Shown here piece after piece: positions 16,135 to 24,536 of a stretch of DNA of 64,000 nt (the first letter of the stretch is position 1; each line of letters begins with the position of its first letter). Below the pieces are notes generated by a model. It was not told the origin of the DNA. It searched no databases and worked only from the letters and a program-made list of their open reading frames with translations. Origin of the DNA: Paracoccus sp. IB05 (GTDB taxonomy: Bacteria > Pseudomonadota > Alphaproteobacteria > Rhodobacterales > Rhodobacteraceae). The position numbers and the translations under genes were made by a program. Where the stretch lies: contig NZ_JAEFCF010000011.1 in NCBI RefSeq assembly GCF_016405985.1, positions 60,222 through 124,221 of the forward strand, in the 5' to 3' direction.

Positions 16135-16722
16135 ATGTCCGCTGACCACCTGAATCGCCGCAGGGTGCTTGGCAATGTTGCCGCTTTCGGTGCCGTCGCC
16201 CTCGGAGCCGCCACGCTCGGCGCGGGGCTGACGCCGGCCCTCGCCCAGGATGTGGCGCGCAACAATGCCTCCAGCTTCCGGATGCTGGACTGGCGGGGCT
16301 ATTTCGACAACACCCGCAAAGGGGCGATTCTCGTCGATATCACCTCGCGGGCGCTGCATTTCTGGTCGGAAGACCAGTCGATCTACCGGCTTTACCCGAC
16401 TTCGGTGCCGCTCTCGGATGATCTGACCCGTCTGGGCCGGACCGAAGTGGTGCAAAAGGTCGTCAACCCGTCCTGGCGCCCGACGCCCTCGATGAAAGAG
16501 CGCAATCCGGAATGGCCGGATGTGGTCGAAGGCGGTGCTGCGGACAATCCGCTTGGAACCCGCGCAATGTATCTGAGCTGGACCTATTACCGCATCCACG
16601 GCACGCATGACACGCGCAAGATCGGGCGGAAATCGTCCAATGGCTGCATCGGCATGTATAATGAACACGTGCAGGAACTTTACGATATGGCGCAAATTGG
16701 CACACAAGTGTTGCTAATTTGA
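16135..16722 (+). CDS. Periplasmic L,D-transpeptidase (YkuD domain) with Tat-like signal
   Basis: 195 residues. The N-terminus NRRRVLGNVAAFGAVALGAA resembles a twin-arginine signal, cleaved after A-L-A-Q near residue 38. The catalytic region has H155-G-T-H157 and S-S-N-G-C171-I-G-M, the standard YkuD arrangement with Cys171 as nucleophile. It is expected to form 3-3 cross-links in peptidoglycan or attach outer-membrane proteins to it. A GCAGGAGTAACG site precedes the ATG. It is a second member of the family, only distantly similar to the lipoprotein at 14784. Confidence 0.9.
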   Translation: MSADHLNRRRVLGNVAAFGAVALGAATLGAGLTPALAQDVARNNASSFRMLDWRGYFDNTRKGAILVDITSRALHFWSEDQSIYRLYPTSVPLSDDLTRLGRTEVVQKVVNPSWRPTPSMKERNPEWPDVVEGGAADNPLGTRAMYLSWTYYRIHGTHDTRKIGRKSSNGCIGMYNEHVQELYDMAQIGTQVLLI

Positions 16723-16814
16723 CGACACTTTAGCCCTACATACAGCACCCGCTTGCCGCGAATTGCAATTTCCGGGGGCTCCTGATTAACAGACGGTTAC
16801 GAGGACACTTGGGT

Positions 16815-16847
16815 GCATGTCGTGACCTCTGCAATACCACGGCATGC
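16815..16847 (+). other. Hairpin directly upstream of the tiny exported protein gene
   Basis: GCATGTCGTG (16815-16824) pairs with CACGGCATGC (16838-16847), with one G-U pair and a 13-base loop. It ends eight bases before the GGAG ribosome-binding site of the gene at 16867. It may protect the message or affect translation. Confidence 0.5.
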
Positions 16848-16866
16848 TGTAACTGGAGATTCTAAA

Positions 16867-17043
16867 ATGAAAAAAATCGCGCTTGCCGCTGCTCTCTCGG
16901 TTGCCGCTTCGTCGGCTTTCGCAGGTGGTGTTGTTGAACCCCATATGGAGCCGGAAGTCGTGAAGCAAACGACGTCGTCCTCGGGCGGCATCCTTGTTCC
17001 GCTGCTGGTGCTCGTTGTGATCGCAGCAGCTGCCGCAAGCTGA
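16867..17043 (+). CDS. Tiny exported protein with C-terminal hydrophobic segment
   Basis: 58 residues: a signal peptide (MKKIALAAALSVAASSAFA), a short acidic linker (EPHMEPEVVKQ), then S-S-S-G-G-I-L-V-P-L-L-V-L-V-V-I-A-A-A, a membrane-spanning stretch. No enzyme motif. GGAG at 16855 is well placed. A strong terminator follows at 17063. The gene at 29748 has the same plan and shares the SS[ST]GG[IV]LVPLL motif, so they are paralogues. Function is unknown; a strong ribosome site, 5' hairpin and terminator suggest an abundant, monocistronic message. Confidence 0.8.
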   Translation: MKKIALAAALSVAASSAFAGGVVEPHMEPEVVKQTTSSSGGILVPLLVLVVIAAAAAS

Positions 17044-17062
17044 TCACTGAAGCAATTCATGG

Positions 17063-17100
17063 AAAGGGACGGCAGAGTTTCTGCCGTCCCTTTTCATTTG
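17063..17100 (+). terminator. Rho-independent terminator of the tiny exported protein gene
   Basis: AAAGGGACGGCAG (17063-17075) and CTGCCGTCCCTTT (17081-17093) form a perfect 13-bp stem with a five-base loop, followed by TTCATTT. Confidence 0.92.
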
Positions 17101-17258
17101 TGCCGATGCCTTGATGCGGGTGCCTTATGCCTGTGTCAGATCCGGGCGGCAGATGCCTCGATCGGACGCAAAGATGAACCCGCTCCGGGGAGATTGGACC
17201 CGCGGGATTAACCGTGAGAATCACCCCGCAGAGCCGCCTCAGAGCCGTCTGCGCCGGC

Positions 17259-18311
17259 TCAGACCCAGCCGGCCAGATTAGCCGCGATGATGCCGGTCAG
17301 GGCCTCGATATGGGCCGGATCGTCATTGAGGCAGGGAATATAGGTGAAGCGCTCGCCCCCGGCATGCAGGAAGGCCTCCTGGATCTCGCCCTGGATCTCT
17401 TCCAGCGTCTCGATACAATCGGCCGAAAAGGCTGGTGCGATCACTGCGATCCGCTTCTTGCCCTGTTTCGCCAGCTCGGCCACATATTCGACCGTATAGG
17501 GGCGCAGCCATTCCTCGGTGCCAAAGACCGACTGGAATGACGTATGCAGCTCTGCCTCGTCCCAGCCGAGCGCCTCGCGCAACAGGCGCGAGGTCTTGCG
17601 GCATTGGCAGAAATAGGGGTCACCCTCTTCGACATAGCGTTTCGGCATGCCGTGATAGCTTGCGACCAGCAGATCGGGGCGGTGATCCAGCGCCGCATAG
17701 GCGCGGGTGACCGACCCCGCCAGTGCCGTGATATAGGCCGGGTTGTCGTAATATTCCGGAACGATCCGGACCGAGGGCTGGCGCTTTTCCTGCATCAGCG
17801 CGCGGAAGAGCTGGTCATTCGCCGTCGCCACCGTTGCCCCCGCATATTGCGGGTAAAGCGGCAGGAAGGCGATCTTCCTGCACCCTTTTGCGATCAGCGC
17901 TTTCAGCTTTTCTTCGGTCGAGGGCTTGCCGTAACGCATGCAGAAATCGACCTCGACCCGGTCGCCGAACTGCGCCTTCAGCGACGCCGCCAGCGCCACA
18001 GTCTGCGCCTTGGTGATCGTCATCAGAGGCGATTCGTTCAGTTCTTCGTTCCAGATCAGCTTGTAATTCGCGCCTGAGGTGAAGGGGCGTTTCGACAGGA
18101 TCACCGCCTGCAACAGCGGCTGCCATTTCCAGTCCGGGATATCGATCACCCGCTTGTCTGACAGGAATTCGTTCAGATAGCGGCGCATCGACCAGTAATC
18201 ATAGCCGTCAGGCGTGCCGAGATTAGCGATCAGCACGCCGATCTTCTTGCTGCCCGTCACCGGATGCCCTTCGGGGAGCCCGTTCGCCGCGCTGATTCTC
18301 GCGTCAGTCAT
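17259..18311 (-). CDS. hemH: Ferrochelatase
   Basis: 350 residues. HemH inserts ferrous iron into protoporphyrin IX, the last step of haem synthesis. The signature S-Y-H220-G-M-P-K-R-Y contains the catalytic histidine; L-I-A-N-L-G-T-P at 27-34, F-L-P-L-Y-P-Q-Y and F-S-A-D-C-I-E-T-L-E-E-I near the C-terminus (substrate and metal side) are all present. ATG at 18311 gives a normal N-terminus. A palindrome lies about 45 bases upstream. The gene converges on the tiny exported protein gene. Confidence 0.95.
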   Translation of the reverse strand: MTDARISAANGLPEGHPVTGSKKIGVLIANLGTPDGYDYWSMRRYLNEFLSDKRVIDIPDWKWQPLLQAVILSKRPFTSGANYKLIWNEELNESPLMTITKAQTVALAASLKAQFGDRVEVDFCMRYGKPSTEEKLKALIAKGCRKIAFLPLYPQYAGATVATANDQLFRALMQEKRQPSVRIVPEYYDNPAYITALAGSVTRAYAALDHRPDLLVASYHGMPKRYVEEGDPYFCQCRKTSRLLREALGWDEAELHTSFQSVFGTEEWLRPYTVEYVAELAKQGKKRIAVIAPAFSADCIETLEEIQGEIQEAFLHAGGERFTYIPCLNDDPAHIEALTGIIAANLAGWV

Positions 18312-18351
18312 GCCTGTCGCTCCCTCTGCTGGTTGCGGGTCCGGGATACAG

Positions 18352-18372
18352 GCTTGACCTGTGGGGTCAAGC
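18352..18372. promoter_or_regulatory. Palindrome upstream of hemH (candidate operator/promoter)
   Basis: GCTTGACC and GGTCAAGC form a perfect 8-bp inverted repeat around TGTGG. On the minus strand TTGACC (18370-18365) followed after 16 bases by TATCCC could be the hemH promoter. The half-site spacing does not fit an FNR box. It could also work as a terminator for the methyltransferase gene upstream. Confidence 0.35.
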
Positions 18373-18383
18373 GCCAGGCCGCA

Positions 18384-19205
18384 TCACGGCAAGCGGTGTT
18401 CCGTCGCATGAAGCGCATCCGCCAGCCGCGCGCGTGCCGATCCGGGGCGCAGCGGCTTTTGCTGGCTTTCATGCGGGGTCCAGCCGGTCAGGCAGATCAC
18501 CTCGAATGTGGCCTCGATCCGGTCGCCGGCCGCCGGGAAATTCTGCCGATAGATCTCGCCCGCCCTGAGAAACAGCGCGCGCGATGTCGGGTGGCGCAAC
18601 CGGGCTGCCAGCGCATTGGTCTCGCCCATCGCGCGCAGGTCCGACATCAGATGGAAAATGTCGCGATAGGCCACTTTGCGGGTGAAACTGTCCGCCACCG
18701 GCAGTGCGAATCCGGCGCGTTGCAACAGCGCGCCCAGATCGCGGATCTCGGCCATCGGCAGAATCCGGGGCGAGAGACCGCCGCTGATCTCGGCCTCGGC
18801 CTCGGCAAGACAGGCGCGCAGCTCATGCAGCGTTTGCCCGCCGAACAAAAGGGCTAGGAACAGCCCGTCGGGTTTCAGGGCGCGAAACCCCTGCACCATC
18901 TGCCCGACCGGGTCATCCGCCCAATGCAGGCTCATCGCGTGGATTACGGCATCCTGGCTGCCAGGGGCCAGGTCCAGCAGCGGCTGATCCGGGGATTGCG
19001 GCAGATCCGGCAGCGCCCCGGCCCAGAAATCCGGGAAACCGCTGATCAGAACCGGCGCCGTAAACCTCCTGTTAACCGAAAGCAGCCTTTCCTTGATCTC
19101 ATCGGCAGCCTCTTCAAGCAGGAAAAAGGCCGGATCAGGCGAGGCAACCGCGCGGCGGCGGTGCAGCGAAAGGGCGTGGCGATCGGTCAGGACAGGTGCA
19201 GACAT
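18384..19205 (-). CDS. SAM methyltransferase-like protein (BioC/NDUFAF5-like), degenerate binding motif
   Basis: 273 residues. The N-terminal R-R-R-A-V-A-S-P-D-P-A-F-F-L-L-E-E-A-A-D-E-I and the S-L-H-W-A-D-D-P-V-G-Q-M-V-Q-G-F-R-A-L-K-P-D-G-L-F-L-A segment are typical of alphaproteobacterial relatives of NDUFAF5 and BioC. The glycine-rich SAM-binding motif I expected near residues 60-80 is not recognisable (V-L-I-S-G-F-P-D-F-W), so catalytic activity is doubtful. ATG at 19205 overlaps nothing on the same strand; comF starts divergently 57 bases away. The function may be assembly-related, but that is inference. Confidence 0.75.
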   Translation of the reverse strand: MSAPVLTDRHALSLHRRRAVASPDPAFFLLEEAADEIKERLLSVNRRFTAPVLISGFPDFWAGALPDLPQSPDQPLLDLAPGSQDAVIHAMSLHWADDPVGQMVQGFRALKPDGLFLALLFGGQTLHELRACLAEAEAEISGGLSPRILPMAEIRDLGALLQRAGFALPVADSFTRKVAYRDIFHLMSDLRAMGETNALAARLRHPTSRALFLRAGEIYRQNFPAAGDRIEATFEVICLTGWTPHESQQKPLRPGSARARLADALHATEHRLP

Positions 19206-19261
19206 GGGGGCCGAAAATAGGGGGCGCGGGCAAAGATGCAAGCGAAGATACGGTGATCAGG

Positions 19262-20056
19262 ATGCGGCAGGGCCGGACCGCCCTGCTGGCGAAAACACTG
19301 GGGCTCGGGGTGATCCGGGCGGTATTTCCGCCGCAATGCCTTGCCTGCGGCGCGCTGGTCTCGTCGGAGTTCGGGCTTTGCGGCAGCTGCTGGCGGGACA
19401 CGCCGTTTATCACCGGCGCCTGCTGCGGCACCTGCGGCCTTGAGGTGCCGGCTGATCCGGATACCTTCGGGGCAGCTGGCGGCACAGGCAGTGGCGCAGG
19501 CGGCGGGGATCACCTTTGCGAGGAATGCCATGCCGCCCCCCGCCCCTGGGCGGCCGGGCGCTCGGCGATGCTGTACAGGGCGGTCGGGCGCAGCCTTGTG
19601 CTGGCGCTGAAACATGGCGACCGGCTGGATCTGGCGCGTCCAATGGGCCAGTGGCTCGCGCGTGCGGCGCGGCCCCTGCTGGCCGAAGGCATGGTGATCG
19701 CCCCCGTGCCGCTGCATCGCTGGCGGCTCTTTCGGCGGCAATACAACCAGGCTGCCCTTTTGTCGCATGAGCTGGCCCGGCTGACCGGGCTTGATCACGT
19801 CCCCGATCTGTTGATCCGCCCGCGCGCGACCGGCAGCCAGGAGGGCCGCTCGCGCGAGGCGCGCTTTGCCGCGCTTGACGGGGCATTCCGCATTTCGCCG
19901 CGCCAGGCCGCCCGGATCCGGGGCCGATCGGTGCTGCTGGTCGATGATGTGATGACCTCGGGCGCGACATTTTCCGCAGCCACCGCCGCCTGTCATGCAG
20001 CCGGCGCAGGGCCGGTATCCGTTCTCGCCCTCGCACGCGTTGCACGCAATGGTTAA
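19262..20056 (+). CDS. comF: ComF family phosphoribosyltransferase-like protein
   Basis: 264 residues. The N-terminal half has three zinc-type cysteine pairs (C-L-A-C-G, C-G-S-C-W, C-G-T-C-G) and a further C-E-E-C-H. The C-terminal half has the PRPP-binding loop V-L-L-V-D-D-V-M-T-S-G-A-T and R-x-x-N-Q-A-A-L. ComF proteins act with DNA uptake in competent bacteria, but many carriers are not competent. The start is ATG 19262 or the in-frame GTG at 19253. It leads a row of same-strand genes: comF, grxC, nit, marR. Confidence 0.88.
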   Translation: MRQGRTALLAKTLGLGVIRAVFPPQCLACGALVSSEFGLCGSCWRDTPFITGACCGTCGLEVPADPDTFGAAGGTGSGAGGGDHLCEECHAAPRPWAAGRSAMLYRAVGRSLVLALKHGDRLDLARPMGQWLARAARPLLAEGMVIAPVPLHRWRLFRRQYNQAALLSHELARLTGLDHVPDLLIRPRATGSQEGRSREARFAALDGAFRISPRQAARIRGRSVLLVDDVMTSGATFSAATAACHAAGAGPVSVLALARVARNG

Positions 20057-20091
20057 ATCCCTATAATTCCATCCGGAATGAGGGACCAGCC

Positions 20092-20349
20092 ATGCCTAAA
20101 GTCGAGATCTACACCACCCCCACCTGCCCCTATTGCCTCGCGGCAAAGCGGCTTCTGACGAAAAAGGGCGTGGCCTTCACCGAGATTGACGTCAGCCGTG
20201 ACCCCGATCTGCGGATCGCCATGACCAATCGCGCCGGCGGGCGGCGGACGGTGCCGCAGATTTTCATCGGCGAGACCCATGTCGGTGGCTCGGACGATCT
20301 GCATGCGCTGGAGCATGAGGGCAGGCTTGACCCCCTGCTGGCCGGCTGA
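20092..20349 (+). CDS. grxC: Glutaredoxin 3
   Basis: 85 residues, standard length for GrxC. The active site C12-P-Y-C15, the T-V-P-Q-I-F-I cis-proline loop and G-G-S-D-D-L are all present, so this is a dithiol glutaredoxin that reduces protein and small disulfides with glutathione. Its stop shares one base with the start of the nitrilase-family gene (TGATG), which indicates coupling. Confidence 0.95.
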   Translation: MPKVEIYTTPTCPYCLAAKRLLTKKGVAFTEIDVSRDPDLRIAMTNRAGGRRTVPQIFIGETHVGGSDDLHALEHEGRLDPLLAG

Positions 20350-21191
20350 TGCGCGCGGCTCTGATCCAGCTGAATGTGACAGACGACCCGGCCGAGAATC
20401 TCGCCTCGGTCCAGGGCATGTTTCGCACCGCGGTGGCCTCGGGCGCGGATTTCATCCTGACGCCCGAGATGACCAATTGCCTGTCCTCATCACGCGACCA
20501 CCAGCGCAGTGTTTATCACCATGAGGCCGACGACCCGACGCTCAGCGCCCTGCGCGAGGCGGCAGCGGCGGCGGGGAAGCATCTGCTGATCGGCTCGCTG
20601 GGGCTGTTGACCCAGGACGCTGACGGACGATTCGCGAATCGCTCCTTCCTGATCGGGCCGGATGGTGCCATCCTCGCGCGGTACGACAAAATTCATATGT
20701 TCGACGTCAATGTCTCGGAAACCGAGATCTACCGCGAAAGCGCAGGCTATCGGCCCGGCGACCGTGCCGTGGTGGCGGAAACGCCCTTCGGCAAGGTCGG
20801 CATGGCGGTCTGCTATGATTTGCGGTTCCCGCATCTTTTCCGCCGCCTCGCGAAAGGCGGCGCAGAGATCCTGACGGTGCCGGCGGCCTTCAACGACACC
20901 ACCGGCCGCGCCCATTGGGAGACTCTGCTGCGCGCCCGCGCCATTGAAAATGGCTGTTTCGTCCTCGCCCCTGCCCAGACCGGTTTTCACCGCGAGGCGC
21001 ATGGCCGCGGGCGGCGCACCTGGGGCCATTCGCTCGCCATCGCGCCCTGGGGCGAGGTGATCGCCGATGGCGGGACCGAGCCGGGCGTCACCCTGGCCGA
21101 TCTCGACCTTTCCCAGATCGCGCGGGCGCGGGGCCGGGTTCCGGCGCTGACCCATGACCGCAATTTCAGCGGGCCGGATACGCCCCTATGA
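20349..21191 (+). CDS. Carbon-nitrogen hydrolase, Nit1/Nit2-like
   Basis: 280 residues of the nitrilase superfamily with the Glu-Lys-Cys triad at E40, K114 (Y-D-K-I-H-M-F-D-V) and C155 (A-V-C-Y-D-L-R-F-P). This combination of motifs is typical of Nit1/Nit2-type amidases, which repair deaminated glutathione or hydrolyse omega-amides; its place directly behind grxC makes a glutathione-related role plausible. ATG start at 20349; its stop overlaps marR by four bases. Confidence 0.9.
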   Translation: MRAALIQLNVTDDPAENLASVQGMFRTAVASGADFILTPEMTNCLSSSRDHQRSVYHHEADDPTLSALREAAAAAGKHLLIGSLGLLTQDADGRFANRSFLIGPDGAILARYDKIHMFDVNVSETEIYRESAGYRPGDRAVVAETPFGKVGMAVCYDLRFPHLFRRLAKGGAEILTVPAAFNDTTGRAHWETLLRARAIENGCFVLAPAQTGFHREAHGRGRRTWGHSLAIAPWGEVIADGGTEPGVTLADLDLSQIARARGRVPALTHDRNFSGPDTPL

Positions 21192-21634
21192 GCCAGGACC
21201 GCACCGAAGACATTGCCGTCGCGCTGTTTGGCGAATTGTTCATGACCGATCAGCTGGCGCGCAACCGCATCTCGAAGGCACTGCCCAAGGGCATGGAACT
21301 GTCGCAGTTTTCGGTGCTGAACCACCTCGCGCGGGTGCAGGATGAACGCAGCCCGGCGCAGCTCGCGCGCGCCTTCCATGTCACGCGGGGCGCGATGACC
21401 AACACGCTGTCGCGGCTGGAATGGGCCGGGCATATCCATATCCGCCCCGACTGGGATGACGCGCGCCGCAAATTCGTGGCGATCAGCCCCGCCGGACGCG
21501 CCGCCCGAGATGCCGCCGTCCAGGCGGTGACGCCGATGATTGCCGAAGTGGTCGAGGCGCTTGGCCAGGACCGGGTGCGCGCCGTCCTGCCGGTCCTGCG
21601 CGAGATGCGGGCAAGGCTGGAACAGGAGGGCTGA
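21188..21634 (+). CDS. MarR family transcriptional regulator
   Basis: 148 residues with a winged helix-turn-helix at about 35-100: E-L-S-Q-F-S-V-L-N-H-L-A-R, R-S-P-A-Q-L-A-R-A-F-H-V-T-R-G-A-M-T-N-T-L-S-R-L and the wing D-W-D-D-A-R-R-K-F-V. MarR proteins repress and are released by small ligands or oxidation. Co-translated with the nitrilase-family gene. The target is not evident. It converges on the Wza-like gene 28 bases away. Confidence 0.9.
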   Translation: MSQDRTEDIAVALFGELFMTDQLARNRISKALPKGMELSQFSVLNHLARVQDERSPAQLARAFHVTRGAMTNTLSRLEWAGHIHIRPDWDDARRKFVAISPAGRAARDAAVQAVTPMIAEVVEALGQDRVRAVLPVLREMRARLEQEG

Positions 21635-21662
21635 AGGCCCTCCCGCCCTCTCACTCCCGCAA

Positions 21663-22805
21663 TCAGTTGTTCGAAATCGCCTGGGCCGCGCGTCCGATGC
21701 CCATCACTCCCGCCGCAAGGCCGATGATCGAAGCCGCCGAGCCGATCGGGCTTTCCGCTACCACAACCACATCCTTGTTCTGGATGTAGAACTGTCCGGC
21801 CGAGAACAGCCCGTCTGCCGAGGTCAGGTCGATGGCAAAGATCACGCGTTGCTTGTCCGGGCCCACGCCTGCCGCGCTGTTCGCCGCGCGCAGCGCGCCC
21901 GCCGGATAATTGCGCAGGACCAGCACCGATTTGGCATCGGCGCGCGCATCGTTCAGCCCGCCAGTCAGCGACAAAGCCTCCAGCGCGGTCACCCGCTCTT
22001 GCGGGAAGGGCACCTGCGATTCGGCGCCCGAAGCGCCCAGCGCGATGAAATAGCGCTCATCCGATTCGACATAGACCTTGTCGCCGCCACGCAGCGTGGT
22101 GTCCTGCGCCGGGTCTTTCAGCAGCCGGTCCGCCGAGATGCCATAGAGCTTGCCGTCGCGCATCAGCCGCACATAGGGGTTCTTCATCGCGACCGGAATC
22201 CCGCCGCCCATGGCAAGCAGGCCCAGCACGGTAAAGTCCCGCGAGGGCATCGGATAGCTGCCCGGCGCATTGACGCCCGAGACCAGATCGACGGTCGATT
22301 TATGCCCCGGCTGATGCGCGACCAGCACCTGCGACGAGGGCATGATCGTTTCGATTTTTTTCTGTACCGCCTCGCGCGCCTGGTCGGGGGTCATATTGCC
22401 GATATAGACCTTATCGGCGAAAGGCAGATAGATCGACCCTTCGGGCGAGACGGTAAGCCCCGGCAGCGCCACGAGTTTCTGCCCCGGCTGCGACAGGAGC
22501 GTCACATCCCCGGTCTCCCAGATCGTCAGATCGACCTTGTCGCCGGCCTGGATCGTATTGCCCGAAGGACCGCGCTTTTTCGTCAGCCAGCCCGAAGTGG
22601 CGGCGCCCCCGCCGAGGCCGGGCCAGCCCGAAACCCGCCCCACCGTATCGCGCGACACATGCACCACCTGGAAATCGGCGTCTTCGGCATCAGCGCCACG
22701 CAGGATCTCGCTCGCCTTCCCCGCCCCTCTCGGCGCGGTACAGCCGGCAAGTGACACAGAGACAGTGGCTGCGACAAGCAGCCTGACGACAGACGAGGAA
22801 AGCAT
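21663..22805 (-). CDS. Wza-type polysaccharide export lipoprotein
   Basis: 380 residues. Signal peptide with lipobox L-A-G-C (Cys22). The Poly_export domain begins I-Q-A-G-D-K-V-D-L-T-I-W-E-T-G and includes V-S-P-E-G-S-I-Y-L-P-F-A-D-K-V; SLBB-type repeats follow (V-S-G-V-N-A-P-G-S-Y-P-M-P and V-Y-V-E-S-D-E-R-Y-F-I). A hydrophobic helix close to the C-terminus (I-G-S-A-A-S-I-I-G-L-A-A-G-V-M-G) corresponds to the outer-membrane barrel helix of Wza. It is divergent from the sugar epimerase and phosphoglycosyl transferase genes, with which it likely forms one export system. Confidence 0.92.
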   Translation of the reverse strand: MLSSSVVRLLVAATVSVSLAGCTAPRGAGKASEILRGADAEDADFQVVHVSRDTVGRVSGWPGLGGGAATSGWLTKKRGPSGNTIQAGDKVDLTIWETGDVTLLSQPGQKLVALPGLTVSPEGSIYLPFADKVYIGNMTPDQAREAVQKKIETIMPSSQVLVAHQPGHKSTVDLVSGVNAPGSYPMPSRDFTVLGLLAMGGGIPVAMKNPYVRLMRDGKLYGISADRLLKDPAQDTTLRGGDKVYVESDERYFIALGASGAESQVPFPQERVTALEALSLTGGLNDARADAKSVLVLRNYPAGALRAANSAAGVGPDKQRVIFAIDLTSADGLFSAGQFYIQNKDVVVVAESPIGSAASIIGLAAGVMGIGRAAQAISNN

Positions 22806-22949
22806 ACAAATCTCCGGCGGCAGCCCTGGAATTCCGGTGTCGTGCCTGTCCGCATATCCCCATATATGGACAGTTCGACCCCGGGGACCATAAGCTCTGG
22901 TCGGCTGCGGTCAATTGCCTGTGACATTGGCCGGGACGATTTGGCGGGA

Positions 22950-23810
22950 ATGCGGCGCAAAAACCTGGGGGAAACTCTGTCAGATACCACTGTTATTGTA
23001 ACCGGCGCGGCAGGCCGGGTTGGCTCGATCCTGAAACGGGTCTGGACGGCCGCGCCACCGCCGGCGCTGCGGTTTTTGTGGTCTTCGCGGCAGGAGGCCC
23101 CCGGCATCCGCTGGGAGATCGGCGCAGACCCCGTCCCGGACTGGCCGCATGATGCGATCCTGTTGCATCTGGCCGGCACGACCGGCGCGAGGGATCCCGG
23201 TGCCAATCCGGGTCTGATCCCGCCGGTACTGGAGGCCTGCCGCCAAAATCATGTCCGCCATCTGGTCTGTCTCTCGACTGCGGCTGTCTATGCGCCGGGG
23301 CCGGTACCGGCCCGCGAAAGCGACCCGCCTGCGCCGACGGGTCCCTATGGCGCGGCCAAGCTCGAGGCCGAGCGTCTGCTTGCGGCATCAGGCGTTCCGC
23401 TGACCATCCTGCGGCTTGGCAATCTGGCCGGGGCAGATGCACTTTTGGCCCCGCGCGCGCCCGGGCAGGACATCCGCCTCGACCCGGTCGCAGATGCGCC
23501 AGGCGGGCCATTGCGTTCCTGGATCGGCCCCCTCACCTTCGCGCAGGCGCTGGCCGCGTTGCTGGAGCGGATTGCGGCGGGCGAAGCCCTGCCGCCCGTG
23601 CTGAATATCGTGCAGGCGCCACCTTTGGGCATGGCAGATCTCCTGCGCGCGTCAGACCTCGCATGGGGCTGGGCCGCACCCAATCCAAAGGTGGTGCCGG
23701 TCGCAACCCAGGACAATGCCGCGCTGACCGCGCTGCTGCCGCTGCCTTCTGCCACGCCCGCACAGATCATCGCGGAAATCCAGGCGCTGCGCGCCCTGCC
23801 GGAGCCATAA
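22950..23810 (+). CDS. NAD-dependent epimerase/dehydratase family protein
   Basis: 286 residues, short-chain extended family. The nucleotide loop is T-G-A-A-G-R-V-G at 18-25 and the catalytic pair is Y133-x-x-x-K137 in G-P-Y-G-A-A-K. The serine of the triad is in V-C-L-S-T-A-A-V-Y. It probably reduces or epimerises a nucleotide sugar. ATG 22950 follows GGCGGGA; the frame is open further upstream but without plausible N-terminal sequence. It is placed directly before the phosphoglycosyl transferase. Confidence 0.83.
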   Translation: MRRKNLGETLSDTTVIVTGAAGRVGSILKRVWTAAPPPALRFLWSSRQEAPGIRWEIGADPVPDWPHDAILLHLAGTTGARDPGANPGLIPPVLEACRQNHVRHLVCLSTAAVYAPGPVPARESDPPAPTGPYGAAKLEAERLLAASGVPLTILRLGNLAGADALLAPRAPGQDIRLDPVADAPGGPLRSWIGPLTFAQALAALLERIAAGEALPPVLNIVQAPPLGMADLLRASDLAWGWAAPNPKVVPVATQDNAALTALLPLPSATPAQIIAEIQALRALPEP

Positions 23811-23813
23811 ACC

Positions 23814-24437
23814 ATGCCCCCCGGAAAACGCCTCTTTGACCTTGTTCTCGCGCTGGTGGCAGCCTGTCTGCTGGCTTTACCGGCGCTGATCATCGCGATC
23901 TGGATCCTGATCCGTTCCGGCCGGCCGGTCTTCTACCTTGCCGAGCGGATGAAGACCCCCGATCAGCCGTTCCGTCTGTGGAAGTTTCGCACCATGACGG
24001 TGGACCACACGGTTGACCGCGCCGATACCGGCGTCTCGGGCGGCGATAAAAGCGCGCGCATTACCCGCGAAGGCCGCATCCTGCGCCGCTACCGGCTCGA
24101 CGAGATCCCGCAGATCTGGAACATCCTCAAAGGCGATATGAGCATTGTCGGCCCGCGCCCGCCTTTGCGGCAATATACCCTGGCCTTCCCCGACCTCTAC
24201 CGCGAGGTGCTGCAATGCCGCCCCGGCCTCACCGGCCTCGCCACGCTGCACTTCCACCGTCACGAGGCATGGCTGCTTGCGCAATGCCGTGACGCGGTCG
24301 AGACCGATGAGGTTTACCGGCGGCGCTGCGTGCCCAGAAAGGCGCATCTCGACCTGATTTACCGCGCCAAGCGCAGCCTTTGTTACGATATTGTCATCCT
24401 TGGCCGCACGATCGGGCAGGTTTTACGGCGGAAATAG
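23814..24437 (+). CDS. Small monotopic phosphoglycosyl transferase (bacterial sugar transferase)
   Basis: 207 residues. One N-terminal hydrophobic segment (about 8-33) precedes the PF02397-type catalytic domain: K-R-L-F-D-L at the start, R-M-K-T-P-D-Q-P-F-R-L-W-K-F-R-T-M, R-Y-R-L-D-E-I-P-Q-I-W-N-I-L-K-G-D-M-S-I-V-G-P-R-P-P. The Asp-Glu dyad is in L-D-E-I-P. It transfers a sugar phosphate to undecaprenyl phosphate, starting a repeat unit at the inner membrane. It lacks the extra N-terminal membrane domain of WcaJ. It begins three bases after the epimerase gene. Confidence 0.92.
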   Translation: MPPGKRLFDLVLALVAACLLALPALIIAIWILIRSGRPVFYLAERMKTPDQPFRLWKFRTMTVDHTVDRADTGVSGGDKSARITREGRILRRYRLDEIPQIWNILKGDMSIVGPRPPLRQYTLAFPDLYREVLQCRPGLTGLATLHFHRHEAWLLAQCRDAVETDEVYRRRCVPRKAHLDLIYRAKRSLCYDIVILGRTIGQVLRRK

Positions 24438-24536
24438 GCCGGTAAGCGCCGCCGCCTCTCTGTGGCGCATGTTATGCTTGCCCTGTTGGTGGCATATGCT
24501 CATTCTGTACTTGGTATCCTGGTGACCTTTCTGACA

